A stretch of DNA of 10,103 nt. It comes from Chloroflexota bacterium (GTDB lineage Bacteria > Chloroflexota > Limnocylindria > Limnocylindrales > CSP1-4). Below, in pieces: positions 1 through 6,064 of the stretch. The notes under the pieces were generated by a model. It worked only from the letters and a program-made list of their open reading frames with translations. It had not been told where the DNA came from and searched no databases. The position numbers and the translations under genes were made by a program. The stretch lies in NCBI GenBank assembly GCA_021786915.1, contig JAJYMP010000709.1, positions 1 through 10,103 of the forward strand, in the 5' to 3' direction. Positions within the stretch are counted from its first letter, which is position 1, and every line of letters begins with the position of its first letter.

Positions 1-1
1 C

Positions 2-955
2 GGGCCGTCGGGCTGTGGCAAGACCACGCTGCTGCGCTCCGTCGCCGGGCTGACGCGCATCGACGGCGGGCAGATCGAGATCGGCGGCCGGGACGTGTCG
101 GCCGTCCCGACGCGCGAGCGGCCGATCGGCATGGTGTTCCAGAGCTACGCCCTGTTCCCCAACATGACGGTTCGCCAGAACATCGCCTTCCCGCTGTCGG
201 TGCGCCGGCGGTCGGCGAAGGAGGTCTCGGCGCGTGTGGACGAGCTCCTCGAGCTCGTGCGGCTGGTTCCCCAGGCGGACCGCTACCCGAATCAGATCTC
301 CGGCGGCCAGGCGCAGCGGTGCGCGCTGGGGCGTGCGCTGGCGCCGGCACCCGACGTGCTGCTGCTCGACGAGCCGCTCTCGGCGCTCGACGCGCTGGTG
401 CGCGGGCGGCTGCGCGACGAGATCCGCCGTGTCCAGCAGGCCGTCAAGACGACCGCCCTGTACGTGACCCACGACCAGTCTGAGGCGATGGCGATCGCGG
501 ACCGCGTGGCCGTGATGAACCACGGCCGCGTGGAGCAGCTCGCCGAGCCGCCCACGCTCTACGAGGAGCCGGCGACGCCGTTCGCGGCCACGTTCGTCGG
601 TAGCCGCAACGCGATCGAGCTGCCGGTGACTGACGGGCGGGTCCGCCTGGCCGACGCGTTCTCGTTGCCAGCCCCTCTCGGGGCGGTCGACAAGGCGATC
701 GTCTTCTTCAGGCCCGAGGACGTCACGGTGAGCGCTGATGGCGTGGCGCCAGCTGGCCAGGGTGCCGCCGTGGAGATGAAGGTGTATCTCGGCTCGCTCA
801 CGAGGCTCCACCTCGTGATCCTTGTGAACGGCGGCGTCACCGCTCGGCTCTACGCCGACCTGCCCAGCCGAGACGCCGCCCGGATCGAGACGGGAAGCGA
901 GGTGCGGTTCAGCATCGATGCCGCCCACGTTCGAGCGTTCCCGTTGCCGGACTGA
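2..955 (+). CDS. ABC transporter ATP-binding protein (PotA/MalK-like), 5' end outside window
   Basis: This is the cytoplasmic ATPase of an ABC importer; it hydrolyses ATP to drive solute uptake by membrane permeases with a binding protein. The window opens inside Walker A (GPSGCGKTT, window residues 1-9), so some 30-40 N-terminal residues are missing; 317 codons remain before TGA. Visible in order: Q-loop in FQSYALFP (46-53), signature ISGGQAQR (99-106), Walker B VLLLDEP (119-125), D-loop SALD (127-130), H-loop in THDQ (156-159). The C-terminal part (FFRPEDV near 235-241, then YLGSLTRLHL) looks like the TOBE domain of the spermidine/putrescine, iron and maltose type ATPases. All catalytic motifs are intact. 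The substrate cannot be read from this subunit alone; permease and binding-protein genes, if present, lie upstream of the window. No following gene on the same strand, so it may close its operon. Confidence 0.93.
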   Translation, partial: GPSGCGKTTLLRSVAGLTRIDGGQIEIGGRDVSAVPTRERPIGMVFQSYALFPNMTVRQNIAFPLSVRRRSAKEVSARVDELLELVRLVPQADRYPNQISGGQAQRCALGRALAPAPDVLLLDEPLSALDALVRGRLRDEIRRVQQAVKTTALYVTHDQSEAMAIADRVAVMNHGRVEQLAEPPTLYEEPATPFAATFVGSRNAIELPVTDGRVRLADAFSLPAPLGAVDKAIVFFRPEDVTVSADGVAPAGQGAAVEMKVYLGSLTRLHLVILVNGGVTARLYADLPSRDAARIETGSEVRFSIDAAHVRAFPLPD

Positions 956-1081
956 GCCGCCGTTCAGCTGCCGCCTCCGCGAGGGCCGACGAGGAAGGCT
1001 TGGCGATAACCACGCAGCTGGCGCCTGTGCCGACAGTCGGGCGGGCTAGGCCATCGTGCAGGCAGTGCCCACACCGAAAGG
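956..1081. other. Intergenic stretch after the ABC ATPase gene
   Basis: This stretch lies between the ABC ATPase stop codon and the stop codon of the minus-strand small ORF, so the two genes converge here. I see no strong hairpin with a T tract and no recognisable coding. Reading frames that cross it give Arg/Pro/Ser-rich translations typical of non-coding GC-rich DNA. Confidence 0.5.
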
Positions 1082-1261
1082 TTATCCAGGCAGGACGGCC
1101 GGCTCGTCGTCCGCCACGCCGACCAGCACGGGCCCGGGGGTCGGCGGCAGGCCGGCCACAATCCGCGGCGTCACCTGGTGGTCCAGGAAGTCATCGGGCG
1201 AGGTGCCGTCAGCCGGGAGCTGGCGGTCGAGCCACGAGACGAGCTCCGGTTCGAATGCCAC
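1082..1261 (-). CDS. Small acidic hypothetical protein (59 aa), GTG start
   Basis: A short minus-strand frame of 59 codons plus TAA. An in-frame TAG stands four codons upstream of the GTG, so the frame cannot extend further. An AGGGG element with a 6-base spacer precedes the GTG, a good Shine-Dalgarno fit. By hand count 52 of 59 codons end in G or C (about 88%), like the real genes of this window and unlike the surrounding DNA. The product begins VAFEPELVSWLDRQLP and ends with VGVADDEPAVLPG; it has ten acidic and two arginine residues, no lysine, no cysteine, no membrane segment and a proline-rich middle. I do not recognise the family. It could be a stand-alone small protein or the surviving tail of a decayed gene. 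It lies about 420 bases downstream of the broken cyclase gene on the same strand. Confidence 0.5.
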   Translation of the reverse strand: MAFEPELVSWLDRQLPADGTSPDDFLDHQVTPRIVAGLPPTPGPVLVGVADDEPAVLPG

Positions 1262-1679
1262 CGAGATCCCCTACGAAGCCAGGCAAGAGGCGCTTGCGGC
1301 AGTCGTGCCGGGGCTCGGTCTCGCGTGGCCACCCTACCGCCTCGTCGGCCGGCAGACCGGACTGCGAGTGCGATCGCACCTCATGGCAGTGCCTCGACTG
1401 CGAGGAGGAGGCCGGCCCCGGTGGCGTCGCGACCGTCCGGTCGGAGGGTCACATGCGTGCGCATCGGACAGACATGCTTCGTCATTCGAGCGCCGAGGAG
1501 TTCGGCGTCCCGAGGGAGGAGTCTCGACCCCGACGCAATCCGAGAGCGACGTGGATACCCCCGTCTCGTGGGCATGTGAGGGTGTCATCAGATCGTGGAA
1601 CGGGGCTCGGCGGTCGGCAAGTCCTGTTGGCCCATCGTGGTCGCGTCATTGCCGCTGAACCACATCCCACTCTCCGGGG
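1262..1679. other. Gene-poor stretch of about 420 bases
   Basis: No convincing gene here. Several long open frames exist on both strands, but their translations are rich in Arg, Ser and Pro and have no recognisable domain, which is expected by chance at this GC content. Two items stand out: the 12-bp palindrome at 1368-1379 and a plus-frame segment at about 1381-1470 that reads WQCLDC and then HMRAH, a Cys2-His2-like spacing without any nearby start codon in frame. No clear terminator for the minus-strand cyclase gene was found. Confidence 0.4.
1368..1379. repeat. Perfect 12-bp palindrome GTGCGATCGCAC
   Basis: GTGCGATCGCAC reads the same on both strands and does not extend further. It lies in non-coding DNA about 100 bases upstream of the GTG of the small minus-strand ORF. 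A dimeric repressor operator is possible, but the core GCGATCGC is also a frequent oligomer in high-GC genomes. Confidence 0.4.
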
Positions 1680-3031
1680 CTACGCCAGCGCCAGTCGGTC
1701 ACGTCCGCCCTCCTTGGCCACGTAGAGCGCGCCGTCCGCCAGGGCGACGAGGGAGTTCGGCGAGTCCGACGTCTCCCGGTAGGTCGCGCCGCCGAGGCTG
1801 ACCGTCACGCCGACCCGCAGGTCGCCGTCCTCGATCGACGTCTCCGCGACCGCGCGTCGGATCCGTTCGCCGATCTGCCTGACGTCCTCTGGACCCGCCC
1901 CGGGCAGCAGCACGAGGAACTCCTCGCCGCCGTAGCGGATGAGGACGTCGCCCTCGCGGACGACCCGCCGGCAGGCGTCGGCGACGGCTCGCAGGACGCG
2001 GTCGCCGACGAGATGGCCGTAGGTGTCGTTGACCGCCTTGAAGTGGTCGAGATCGAGCATCAGGACCCCGAGCGGGTTCTCGGCCCGCACAGCTCGGGAG
2101 AACTCCTCCCGCAGGCGGGCGAGCCCGAACCGCCGGTTGTAGGCGTCGGTCAGCGGGTCCACTGCGGCGAGGCGCTCGAGCCGGTCATGGGCGAGGGCGT
2201 TGTTGACCGCCAGGCCGAGGTCGGCCCGAAGCTGCTCGATGAGCTCAATGCCGTCGCGCTCGAAGTGCCCCGGAGTGGCCAGGACGATCACCCCGAGGGC
2301 ACGCTCTTGAACGTGACGGGTGCCACCAGGATCTCGCGAGCGGCCTGGCCGACAAGCAGCGAGTCGACGATCACGTCCGGTGCCTCGACGTGCAGGTGCT
2401 CGGTGCGGTTGAGGCGCAGGACTCGTCGCACATGGTTGCTGTCGGCAAGTCCGTCGGTCCCACGCAGGCCGTGGCTGGCCAGGGGCTCCATCCGGTCCTC
2501 GCGTGCGATGAGGATCGCGCCGGCCTCTGCGCCAGTGTGGCGCAGCAGCCCATCGAGAGCCGCGTTGCCGAGGCCTTCGAGCTCGAACTCCCTCGAGAGA
2601 ACGGCGCTGAAGTCGCGCATCGCGTTCTCGACCGCATGACTCCGGGCCAGTGTCTCGATGAGGCGGTTGAAGGCGCCGGAGCTCGCCCCCACCTCGTCCT
2701 GCGAGTCGACCGGGAGCACGCATCCCTCCGGGTCACAGCCACTCCAATCGTGGCTGAAGACCGCCGCAGCCAGCTGGTGCTCGACGGTTCCCATTCGGTC
2801 GGCAAGCAGCCGCAGGCGGCGCCCGACGACGAGCCGAGAGAGCGCGAAGTTGACGGCCCCCACGACGAGACCCGCGACGATGGTCGAGGCGTAGAAGAGG
2901 GGCGTCATCACGCGCGAGCCGGGGAGCCCCAGGAGGAGGCAGAACGGCGGGAACACGAGGCCGATGAGAAGGCCGAACCCCATCATCCAGATCGCGAGGT
3001 CGGTGAAGACTCTGCTGGTCAGTCGCGGCAT
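1680..3031 (-). pseudogene. Membrane HAMP-GAF-GGDEF diguanylate cyclase, broken by a one-base frameshift
   Basis: Diguanylate cyclases make the second messenger c-di-GMP from two GTP. ATG at 3031 is preceded by GGAG with an 8-base spacer. Two membrane helices (about residues 8-35 and 43-69) lead into a HAMP-like linker (about 70-130, with DEVG at 112-115), a GAF-like sensor domain (about 135-285) and a GGDEF domain (about 288-450). The active site GGEEF (368-372) and the inhibitory site RxxD (R359-D362, five residues ahead) are both intact. After K242 (last base 2306) the frame is lost: one G appears missing between 2305 and 2306, reading AAGAGC where AAGGAGC would continue KERALGVIV. The first frame stops about 6 codons later. 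With the base restored the gene is exactly 450 codons plus TAG. It may be a recent mutation or a sequencing error. If translated as read, the cyclase domain would be lost. Confidence 0.85.
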
Positions 3032-3297
3032 CGAACACGCTCCGGGTAGAGGGCCGGCGGGACCGGTACTGCCAAGCATCGCTGGTGCGGCCGGGCACCA
3101 CCATCGGGTGAAAGTCGGGCACGGTCCAGTACGGTTGGGTATCACTCCTGGGGCGGCCGCCCCTGCGACGGGCGGCCGCCCCTGCGACTCGCCCGGATGC
3201 GCTGCGAGCGCGGATCCGTAGTCAGTATGGAGAGGTCGGCGCCTGCGTAAGGTCGTGGATCACCCACGCCTGAACGCGGGAGTTGCCACATACGGAG
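3032..3297. other. Intergenic region upstream of the cyclase gene
   Basis: The region lies between the cyclase start (minus strand) and the fold-back repeat at the end of the IS110 relic. It should contain the cyclase promoter, but the only candidate is a TTGGCA on the minus strand without a good -10 partner, so none is assigned. It holds the tandem palindromic repeat at 3150-3188 and a short CGTGG/CCACG inverted repeat at 3254-3268. No gene is supported. Confidence 0.4.
3150..3188. repeat. Tandem 19-bp duplication with palindromic core
   Basis: The unit GGGCGGCCGCCCCTGCGAC occurs twice head to tail with no mismatch (3151-3169 and 3170-3188). Each unit contains a palindrome around GCGGCCGC; in the first copy, with the preceding G, it is 14 bp long (3150-3163). 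The pair sits about 120 bases upstream of the cyclase start codon. Either copy can form a hairpin alone, and the two can pair with each other. Function unknown: operator, a local slippage duplication, or a member of a dispersed repeat family. Confidence 0.75.
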
Positions 3298-3349
3298 GCC
3301 GCCGACCGTGCTCCAGTCTGACCCGAAATGACTCTGGACGGTCGGCGGC
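3298..3349. repeat. Fold-back inverted repeat at the break point of the IS110 relic
   Basis: GCCGCCGACCGT (3298-3309) is repeated in perfect inverted form at 3338-3349. Pairing continues inward across small bulges: CCAG with CTGG, then TC with GA, giving about 18 pairs around a loop TGACCCGAAAT. The right arm is the place where the transposase reading (minus strand, FPSAAD) stops matching the family. So the second arm looks like an inverted copy of the transposase end, or a hairpin that helped to cause the deletion. No T tract follows on either side, so a standard intrinsic terminator is less likely. Confidence 0.65.
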
Positions 3350-3649
3350 GGACGGGAAGCGGTCCATGTCGGCGTCGGTCTCGGCGATGAGCACCTCGGC
3401 GGTCCGTCGGCCCACGCCCGGGATCGTGCTGAGCAGCCCGAGCGTCTCAGCGAAAGGGAGCAGTTCCCGCTCGATCTCGGCGTCGAGCCGCTCGACGGTC
3501 GCGCTCGCGGCGTCGATGCGGGCCAGCACCTCGGACACCAGCAGCGCGTGATGCGCCTCGAAGTGCCCGTGCAGCGCGTCGACGAGCTCGGGGATCTTGC
3601 GGCGCAGGCGCCCTGTGGCGAGCTGGGCGGTGGCCGCCGGGTCGTCGAC
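3338..3649 (-). mobile_element. Relic of an IS110-family transposase (C-terminal Transposase_20 part)
   Basis: The minus-strand reading contains VDDPAATAQLATGRLRRKIP, then a helical stretch with EAHHALLVSEVLARID, then LLSTIPGVGRRTAEVLIAE and DMDRFPSAAD. From established family knowledge this order, with the helix-hairpin-helix IPGVGRRTAEVLIAE followed by a D-M-x-RFP-x-A motif, is the Transposase_20 region of IS110/IS1111 transposases. The RuvC-like DEDD domain that should precede it (about 200 residues) is missing, and the family's next block (a SWAG-CPG type motif with the catalytic serine) is missing too. The open frame itself runs from ATG at 3679 to a stop at 3260, but its ends do not match the family. 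About 104 residues remain out of a usual 330-420, so it is not functional. No partner end, target duplication or bridge RNA region was found. Confidence 0.8.
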
Positions 3650-3798
3650 GCCCGAGGATTCGCCGCCTACGCGGCCCATCCCGAACGCTGCGTCCGCTGG
3701 CCGCCCACGCCGCCGGTGGTACCCACTGCGCCGCGGCTGCCGCAGGCCGGGAGCACGGATGAGCCGGACGAGCGACAGGCGGGCCACAGGGCCGGGCG

Positions 3799-5088
3799 CT
3801 ACGTGTCGGTCGCCGAGCCGCGCTGCGTGTCGCCCAGGCGCTGATCCAACTCGGACGTCAGTGGAACCTTCGCTGGGCGCCGGACGAGGGCGAGCAGGAC
3901 GATCGCTCCCGCCGCGCACAGCGCGCCGAACCAGAACGCAGCTGGCTGGCTGACGCGGTCCCACAGGAGGCCGGCGATGATCGATGCCGGGAGGATGGCG
4001 AAGCCGACCACGGCGTTGACGATGCCGAAGGCGGTCGCGCGCAGATGCGGGGCGGCGAGGTCGGCGACCAGCGCGCGGCCGACCGCCTCGTTGACCCCGT
4101 AGTAGGCGCCGTAGAGCAGCCACAGCGGCAGCACCTGCACCGGGGCGCTGGCGAGCGCGAAGCCGGCGTACGTGATCGCGTACACGCCCCACGCGAGGGC
4201 GAGGAGCCCGCGCCGGCCGACACGGTCGGACAGGCCGCCGGCGGGCCACGCAACGAGGCTGTTGACGATGTTGAACGCGATGATGATGAGCATGAGGTCG
4301 CGCACCGTCACGCCCAGCGACTGCGAGCGGATCGCGAGGAAGGCGTCAGACGAGTTGCCCAGGGTGAACAGGCCGACCGCGGCGACGTAGATCCAGTAGG
4401 CGCGGGGGAACGCGCGGGCGCGCTCGCGGAGGCCCGGCCGAACGGGCGGCGCGTCGGGCCTGATCGTCGGGGCACCTGGGACGTCCCGAACCCAGACGGC
4501 GATCACGACGAGGGCCAGGATGCCAGGGACGAGGGCGGCGAGCGCCAGGAGCCGGAACGTCTCGGCTCCGAGCGTCGGAGCGTCCCCCTGCGCGAGCTCG
4601 ATCACCAGCGCGGCCAGAGCGACCCCGACGACCGCGCCCGCGGTGTCCATCGCCCGGTGGAGGCCAAAGGCGCGGCCCCGTGAGGCGGCTGGCGTCGAGT
4701 CCGCGATGAGGGCGTCCCGAGGCGCCGAGCGGACGCCCTTGCCGATCCGGTCGCCGACGCGCGCGACGAGCACGACGGGCCACGCCGCCGCGAACAAGTA
4801 GAGCGCCTTCGACGCCACGGACGTGGTGTAGCCCGCCCCCACCAGCGGCTTCCGCCGGCGTGTGCGGTCGCTGATCGCGCCTGAGGCGAGCTTGACGAAG
4901 GCCGCCACCGCCTCGGCCGTCCCCTCGATGAACCCGATGGCCGTCGGAGTCGCCGCGAGCACGTTCACGAGGAACAGCGGGATCACGTAGACGAGGAGCT
5001 CGCTCGAGACGTCGGTCAGCAGGCTCACCAGGCCTAGGACGACCACATTCCGCGTGATCCCGCGGGCGAGGGACGATCGCCCGCTCAC
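3799..5088 (-). CDS. Major facilitator superfamily transporter (12 TM)
   Basis: A secondary transporter of the inner membrane, 429 residues from GTG at 5088. Motif A GAISDRTRRRKPL (70-82) follows helix 2, a conserved DRIGKGVRSAPRDALIAD block (113-130) follows helix 4, and a second motif-A-like GGLSDRVGRRG (284-294) lies in the C-terminal half. Hydrophobic segments fit about 12 helices with a long polar centre loop (about 202-228), the usual MFS plan and length. The frame is open up to ATG 5250, but the extra 54 residues are Arg/Cys-rich, unlike a transporter N-terminus, so 5088 is preferred although its own Shine-Dalgarno is weak. The start overlaps the stop of a six-codon frame (5085-5105) as GTGA. 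The substrate is unknown; drug efflux is a common guess for relatives, not shown here. The IS110 relic lies just downstream. Confidence 0.9.
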   Translation of the reverse strand: MSGRSSLARGITRNVVVLGLVSLLTDVSSELLVYVIPLFLVNVLAATPTAIGFIEGTAEAVAAFVKLASGAISDRTRRRKPLVGAGYTTSVASKALYLFAAAWPVVLVARVGDRIGKGVRSAPRDALIADSTPAASRGRAFGLHRAMDTAGAVVGVALAALVIELAQGDAPTLGAETFRLLALAALVPGILALVVIAVWVRDVPGAPTIRPDAPPVRPGLRERARAFPRAYWIYVAAVGLFTLGNSSDAFLAIRSQSLGVTVRDLMLIIIAFNIVNSLVAWPAGGLSDRVGRRGLLALAWGVYAITYAGFALASAPVQVLPLWLLYGAYYGVNEAVGRALVADLAAPHLRATAFGIVNAVVGFAILPASIIAGLLWDRVSQPAAFWFGALCAAGAIVLLALVRRPAKVPLTSELDQRLGDTQRGSATDT

Positions 5089-5262
5089 TTGCTCGCCGAG
5101 GCCATGCGCCGGTGTCGCGACAACGCTTCGTCTTCCAATGCCCGGATCGTTTCTGTTGGCGGCGCCATGTTGCCTGACGCGCCGCCACAGCTGTCGACGG
5201 CGGGGTTTGCGGTTGCAGCAGTGGTCACACAGCTGGCGCGTATGGCCCAATCGGCCGACTAG

Positions 5263-5592
5263 TCAAGATGGAAGGACCGGCGCTCGCGCAGAATCGCGGA
5301 TTGCGCGGGCCGCATGAGGAAGCCCGCGCAGCGCCACATGCGGGAGGCCGGTCGACCCGAGCACGGCTCCGATGATGCCGAACGCGATCAGCGCGAACAG
5401 CGAGGTCAGCCAGTACAGCTCCCAGGATCCGTACTCGCCGACGTTCACCTTGCCAAGCGCCGCCCGGAGCACGGCATATGTCGTCCATGCGAGCGCGAGG
5501 AGGGCAGCGCCCCCGAGCATCCCGTTGCGCAGGGGGTGCGTGGGCGCGACGGACGCAGCGAGCAGGCCGCCCCCGATCGGGGGAGCAACCAT
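5263..5592 (-). CDS. Small two-TM membrane protein of unknown function
   Basis: The frame codes for 109 residues from ATG 5592, or 85 from ATG 5520. Codons are mostly G/C-ending, as in real genes here. There are two hydrophobic segments (about residues 25-45, GGAALLALAWTTYAVL, and 60-82, YWLTSLFALIAFGIIGAVLG) joined by a polar loop NVGEYGSWE, and a basic tail. I do not recognise a family. The long start has no good Shine-Dalgarno (a GAGG-like stretch lies too far upstream) and shares CATG with the plus-strand aldolase relic; the short start has an equally weak one, so the start is open. The gene ends 174 bases before the chosen MFS start on the same strand, so the two could be co-transcribed, with the small protein first. 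It could also be the rear part of a gene shortened by the same event that truncated the aldolase. Confidence 0.6.
   Translation of the reverse strand: MVAPPIGGGLLAASVAPTHPLRNGMLGGAALLALAWTTYAVLRAALGKVNVGEYGSWELYWLTSLFALIAFGIIGAVLGSTGLPHVALRGLPHAARAIRDSARAPVLPS
5579..5585 (+). promoter_or_regulatory. Strong Shine-Dalgarno of the aldolase relic
   Basis: GGGGGAG lies 5 bases ahead of ATG 5591. It marks this ATG as the genuine start of the ancestral gene, although the gene is now cut short. It lies inside the long version of the opposing small membrane ORF. Confidence 0.5.
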
Positions 5593-5741
5593 GGCAGCGA
5601 CATCGCTCTCTCACCTCGACATTCGCCAGGGGACCGTCGGCGCAGCCCGCACCCTGTTCGCCAACGGCGTCATGTCCCACAGCCGACACGCGAACCTCTC
5701 GGCGAGGAAGCGTCCCGCCCGGCGGCTGGCAGAAAGGGTAG
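5591..5741 (+). pseudogene. N-terminal relic of a class II aldolase/adducin-family gene
   Basis: From ATG 5591 the frame reads a short lead, then VGAARTLFANGVMSHSRH and ANLSAR. From family knowledge, an R-x-LF-x-x-G-V-x-x-x-S-x-H-x-N-x-S-x-R pattern is the N-terminal signature of class II aldolases (fuculose-phosphate aldolase type), where the Asn-x-Ser segment binds the substrate phosphate. After SAR (about 5706) similarity is lost: the same frame goes on as KRPARRLAERV, and a neighbouring frame reads VPPGGWQKG then stops at 5741, which suggests a frameshift followed by a deletion. The zinc-binding His residues and the remaining 150-200 residues of the fold are absent. So this is a 5' relic, about 40 residues of a roughly 210-260 residue enzyme. 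The intact ribosome binding site suggests recent loss. Identification is by motif memory only. Confidence 0.55.
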
Positions 5742-5801
5742 ACGGGGCGACGGTGTCCCTGTCTTGCACGCAAAGGAAGTCACGGACGCAGCAAGGTGCG
5801 C

Positions 5802-5815
5802 GTGACGGATGTCAC
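5802..5815. promoter_or_regulatory. CRP/FNR-type palindrome GTGA-N6-TCAC, copy 1
   Basis: GTGACGGATGTCAC is symmetric over five bases on each side (GTGAC/GTCAC, 4-base centre). It matches the GTGA-N6-TCAC core exactly; the outer T and A of the E. coli CRP consensus are not present. It lies about 250 bases upstream of the stress gene start. Confidence 0.45.
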
Positions 5816-5866
5816 TGGGGCACGATCGTCCGCCACTCGTCGCCGTGACTGGGTCCGCGTGCTGTC

Positions 5867-5880
5867 GTGACATTCATCAC
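5867..5880. promoter_or_regulatory. CRP/FNR-type palindrome GTGA-N6-TCAC, copy 2
   Basis: GTGACATTCATCAC matches the same GTGA-N6-TCAC core, with an AT-richer centre. It is 65 bases from copy 1, about six helical turns. It lies about 185 bases upstream of the stress gene start, so a promoter just downstream of it would leave a long 5' leader. Confidence 0.45.
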
Positions 5881-6064
5881 CGCGAACGGTCTGGTGGGCG
5901 TCACCCCGCCTTTGGGATAGCCGTGACTTCCGACGTCCAGGTGCGACGCATAGCATCTGATTCGACGGATGCGCCAAGCGAGCAGGTTCCACCAGCTCTT
6001 GGCCGCGCCAGGACCGCCACTCGGCGGTTCAGGTTGTCTGTCACCTTAAAGATGGAGGCCTGAG

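Larger units (their letters stand above)
5742..6064 (+). promoter_or_regulatory. Upstream region of the stress gene with a GTGAC/GTCAC cluster
   Basis: No gene is supported in these 323 bases. The stretch 5779-5927 holds seven GTGAC or GTCAC pentamers, starting at 5779, 5802, 5811, 5845, 5867, 5900 and 5923; another lies at 6040. Two of them form perfect palindromes of the form GTGA-N6-TCAC, at 5802-5815 and 5867-5880, which is the core of the CRP/FNR-superfamily operator (TGTGA-N6-TCACA for E. coli CRP). The gaps between successive sites (23, 43, 22, 33, 23 bases) are near multiples of a helical turn. I read this as an operator region for the stress gene at 6065. A GGGATA at 5914-5919 is a possible -10 of a stress sigma factor, but no -35 fits at the right distance. 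GGAGG at 6054-6058 is the ribosome binding site. Confidence 0.5.

Noticed and set aside
1000..1725. Long plus-strand open frame of over 200 codons after the ABC gene
   Set aside because: The translation is dominated by Arg, Pro, Ser and Gly without any domain, has no ribosome binding site at its ATG, and runs across the better supported minus-strand small ORF and the end of the cyclase gene.
2013..3049. Plus-strand open frames opposite the cyclase gene
   Set aside because: They are mirror readings of GGDEF and GAF coding on the minus strand; acidic or Arg/Ser-rich composition with no domain.
3150..3188. CRISPR or REP-like array
   Set aside because: Only two adjacent units without spacers; no cas genes in the window.
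3260..3340. Possible IS110 bridge RNA next to the transposase relic
   Set aside because: In IS110 elements the guide RNA lies in the non-coding end flanking an intact element; here both transposase ends are lost and the hairpin sits inside the truncated coding end, so there is no basis for a bridge RNA call.
3680..4249. N-terminal extension of the transposase frame towards 4249
   Set aside because: This part overlaps the well supported MFS gene in another frame and is Arg/Pro-rich noise; only the part from about 3649 down matches IS110.
5089..5250. Longer MFS start at ATG 5250
   Set aside because: The added 54 residues are Arg/Cys-rich and unlike an MFS N-terminus; GTG 5088 gives a normal 429-residue protein starting shortly before helix 1.
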